NCBI GenBank assembly: GCA_034928535.1
Contig: JAYFOV010000008.1
Location: 17,213 to 81,212, forward strand
Reading direction: 5' to 3'
DNA from: CAXXOK01 sp001604115
Lineage (GTDB): Bacteria > Bacillota > Clostridia > Christensenellales > Aristaeellaceae
DNA: 64,000 nt
Shown here: piece after piece, positions 62,043 through 64,000 of the stretch
How the letters are laid out: every line of letters starts with the position of its first letter
How positions within the stretch are numbered: position 1 is the first letter of the stretch
Made by a program: the position numbers and the translations under genes
The notes under the pieces: model-generated
Databases searched by the model: none
Told to the model about the DNA's origin: nothing
What the model saw: the letters and a program-made list of their open reading frames with translations, nothing else

Positions 62043-63097
62043 ACTATCTCCTCCAACTGTTTGATAGTAATCAACGCAAGCATACGAATCTGATTTTCAG
62101 AATAATCATTGGGAACTTGTTTTTGCACGAGGCTTTGTAGAAAGTCAATTGTCTGAAATGTATCATAACCCCTGGGAATTTGCTTTTCGTTTAAGGCATC
62201 CTTCATGGTATCGATGATCGGTCGTAGCCGTTCATCTGTAGGTAAGTACTGAACAATCGAGCTTAGATCTCTGAGAGCATCTATCCTTTCAATAAAGTCG
62301 GAATAATTATCCTTGATCCACTGTTTACTGAGTGCTATTCCATCTGCTGCGTTTTGTGTATGCAACACCACAATCTGATCAAATTGTCGCTTTGTAAGTC
62401 CTTTCTTTTTCTCAATCTCAGTTAAATCAGAACTTCTCCATTCATAGGAAGCTTTCTCCTTAACAACATCGGTTATCGTTAAAAATAGTGCCTTGGGGTT
62501 TTTAATTTCGCAACCTTTATTATCAACAAACCATGTCACCATCTTCCCGATGACAGACTCCTGTGGGTTGGCTAGATCCATAAAAGTTCGGATGAAGTAA
62601 ATATTCTCGAGATTGATTTCTTGCCCGGCAAATTCTGCCGTAAGCGCCTTGATAATATATTCCTTTGCCGTATCATCTATTTCAACAAGTGGTTGCTCAA
62701 GTAGATCCGTATATTCTTTCTTTTGATGTGAGAAACCAACATTTGCCACAACCGCTACGCAAACTGAACGATGCGGATCTGATGTCGCTTTTATTCGGTA
62801 CAGTTTGCCAAGAATTGAAGGCAATGTTGATTCATCTTGAGCCTTCTCCGTTTTACACAAAGCACCAGCTGTGTATGCCTTTGTCTCTTTTTTCGATTTA
62901 ATTTGATAATAAAAGTCGTTGCTATCAGTGAATATTTCTACATCACACACGCAGTCAAAGATTACTACAAAATCCTCGGTTGTGTTGTATAAATCGAAAA
63001 TGCGATAGATGCCCCATAGCATCTCCCACCGGAAGCGATTTTTCGCCATACTGCCAGAAAGATCAATTGGTAATTGCAGATAATTACTCGGTAACAT
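62030..63097 (-). CDS. DUF4297/Cap4-like nuclease (LmuA-like effector)
   Basis: A 355-residue protein. The N-terminal ~170 residues look like the DUF4297 dsDNA endonuclease domain: SGSMAKNRFRWEMLWGIYRI, then DFVVIFDCVCDVEIF and FYYQIKSKK, giving a PD-(D/E)xK-like Asp/Glu...Q-x-K core (Asp52, Glu54, Gln65, Lys67). The C-terminal half is helical and unrecognised, perhaps an ATPase-binding domain. Family knowledge places such nucleases as effectors of Lamassu and CBASS. The start is uncertain: ATG at 63097 is preferred over an in-frame TTG at 63121; both have weak sites. Confidence 0.68.
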   Translation of the reverse strand: MLPSNYLQLPIDLSGSMAKNRFRWEMLWGIYRIFDLYNTTEDFVVIFDCVCDVEIFTDSNDFYYQIKSKKETKAYTAGALCKTEKAQDESTLPSILGKLYRIKATSDPHRSVCVAVVANVGFSHQKKEYTDLLEQPLVEIDDTAKEYIIKALTAEFAGQEINLENIYFIRTFMDLANPQESVIGKMVTWFVDNKGCEIKNPKALFLTITDVVKEKASYEWRSSDLTEIEKKKGLTKRQFDQIVVLHTQNAADGIALSKQWIKDNYSDFIERIDALRDLSSIVQYLPTDERLRPIIDTMKDALNEKQIPRGYDTFQTIDFLQSLVQKQVPNDYSENQIRMLALITIKQLEEIVCQF

Positions 63098-63511
63098 AGA
63101 ATCGCTCTCGCTTTCACGCAATTAATACGTAAATTCGACAAGGAAGCAAGAGCATCCTTTTCAAGGAGAAATTTACATTCGCCGTATAAACCTAGTTGGT
63201 CTCGATGTCCTCCTGGTTTCTGATTTGTGCGCCTGTTCTTTATCTATCCGTCAATACACAACTCAATAATGTTGATAACGTATGTTAACATTTGACTCTA
63301 CGAACGGCCTTGATGCAATTACTTCTTCACCGCGCCTCTTTTTTCATGATCCCGTGACGTTCTGGCTACTGTCCAACCGCTTCCAGTCCGTTAATTACTA
63401 CTCCAATCTTCTCAAGAATCAATTGTTCATGTTGTTTATCCCGCATCCATAATCCACCTCGACTTCTCACGTTTATTACTGCAATCTTGATGTGGAGCAC
63501 CCATAAATAAG
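63098..63511. other. AT-rich intergenic stretch with a possible gene remnant
   Basis: About 400 bases upstream of the nuclease gene. It includes the dyad TGTTGATAAC/GTTAACA near 63270-63291, a possible operator. A 26-codon minus-strand frame (63366-63446) has an AGGTGG site seven bases upstream; nearby frames stay open with plausible residues, so it may be a decayed small gene. No promoter for the nuclease gene is convincing. Confidence 0.4.
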
Positions 63512-63541
63512 TTGACAATTTTTAGTAGTGTGATGTATATA
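63512..63541 (+). promoter_or_regulatory. Promoter of the small SH3-like gene
   Basis: TTGACA (63512-63517), an 18-base spacer and TATATA (63536-63541), about 65 bases before the start codon. Confidence 0.65.
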
Positions 63542-63607
63542 TTGTATTAAGATTGATGTCATGCAGTTGTGATTATCTTGTTGGTTATGTAGACGGAGGT
63601 GTTTCAA

Positions 63608-63832
63608 TTGGCAAAGAAGTTTTTCCCAGGTATCAAAGGTAAAATTGCGGTTGAAGACTTGCTATACGTTCGAAAAAAGGTTGGTGACGGCGATTTTGAG
63701 AAGGTGGAAAGTGATTACCTAAGACCCGGCGTTATTGTCGAACTACTGGAACTAGATGATAATCGTTTTTATCGAATTGATTACAAAGGGAGAGACGGGT
63801 ATATCTACAAAGACTATGTAGAATTACTTTAA
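63608..63832 (+). CDS. Small protein with an SH3-like fold
   Basis: A 74-residue protein. Short strands with conserved Gly and aromatic residues (VIVELLELDDNRFYRIDYKGRDGYIYKDYVELL) resemble a single bacterial SH3 domain, whose usual ending is GYVxxxYV. The start is a TTG at 63608, eight bases after GGAGG; a GTG at 63599 overlaps that site. No signal peptide is present, so it is intracellular. It is divergent from the nuclease/ATPase operon and could be an accessory or unrelated island gene. Confidence 0.6.
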   Translation: MAKKFFPGIKGKIAVEDLLYVRKKVGDGDFEKVESDYLRPGVIVELLELDDNRFYRIDYKGRDGYIYKDYVELL

Positions 63833-63919
63833 TCCTTTGGGAACGATTCACAGTAATGTCGGGTCTATCCCGAATTATGTGTAAACGCCAAACCTGTGTA
63901 GAACGATAAGATCAAAACT

Positions 63920-63949
63920 GGCAGGAAAGCAAGGTTCTGCTTTCCTGCC
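63920..63949 (+). terminator. Terminator after the SH3-like gene
   Basis: Perfect 12-bp stem GGCAGGAAAGCA (63920-63931) with 63938-63949 and a 6-base loop, about 90 bases after the stop. The T run is short (TT). The remaining bases to 64000 show no gene. Confidence 0.7.
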
Positions 63950-64000
63950 TTGGCTGTAACGGTAGCAAAATCCGGACGGTCTGTCAAGGGCGGACGCGAA

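Overview
The window looks like a chromosomal segment of a GC-rich member of the Bacillota, probably class Clostridia. The hints are an hrcA-grpE-dnaK-dnaJ operon under a perfect CIRCE operator, an HPr kinase/phosphorylase, TagB/TagF-type and teichoic-acid-style ABC export genes, an RqcH homologue, Bacillota-like promoters (TTGACA-17-TATAAT) and strong Shine-Dalgarno sites. The species cannot be named from this sequence. Almost all of the window is dense, GC-rich core genome. The last ~4 kb, after a tRNA-Ser gene, is visibly AT-richer and looks acquired.

Layout. 1-5.1 kb: heat-shock operon, minus strand, CIRCE-controlled. 5.4-9.8 kb: hemW, a DUF1622 membrane protein, lepA and a GntR/FCD regulator. 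10.3-11.3 kb: membrane diguanylate cyclase with GGDEF and an I-site. 11.5-30.5 kb: a cell-surface region. Two ~1,100-residue secreted, Pro/Thr/Glu-rich, fibronectin-III-like proteins flank a first set of glycan genes (four glycosyltransferases and an FdtA-FdtB-FdtC-like set for a dTDP-3-acetamido-3,6-dideoxyhexose). Beyond the second secreted protein come a Wzm/Wzt ABC exporter, a TagB/F-like transferase and another glycosyltransferase. One secreted protein ends in a caspase-like (clan CD) peptidase domain. 30.8-37.8 kb: plus-strand run of a CapD/FlaA1-like nucleotide-sugar dehydratase, tadA, a Cof-type HAD phosphatase, hprK, a ROK glucokinase, asnS and an SCP2-domain protein.

38-45.7 kb: one long minus-strand molybdenum operon: a molybdopterin-binding protein, modABC, mogA, moaA, moaC, a MOSC protein, yqeC and yqeB. 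YqeB/YqeC belong to the selenium-dependent molybdenum hydroxylase system. A compact structured RNA with a possible pseudoknot lies between moaC and the MOSC gene and is a candidate molybdenum-cofactor-type riboswitch. 45.9-53.5 kb: an acyltransferase and the F1Fo-ATP synthase operon (an AtpI-like protein, then atpB-E-F-H-A-G-D-C). Its delta subunit is reduced to the C-terminal domain. 54-59.7 kb: a DUF3795 protein, an XRE regulator, a YfcE-like phosphoesterase, an RNase PH-RdgB fusion, rqcH and a GNAT acetyltransferase.

59.8-64 kb: tRNA-Ser(GGA) with a consensus promoter and terminator, followed by AT-rich DNA. It carries a two-gene operon: a DUF4297/Cap4-like nuclease, overlapping an SMC/Rad50-like ATPase with a zinc-hook CxxC. 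This resembles Lamassu or ABC-three-component defence systems but no third component is visible. A divergent small SH3-like gene follows. This pair, the secreted caspase-like protein, the structured RNA in the molybdenum operon and the truncated ATP synthase delta subunit are the observations most worth following.
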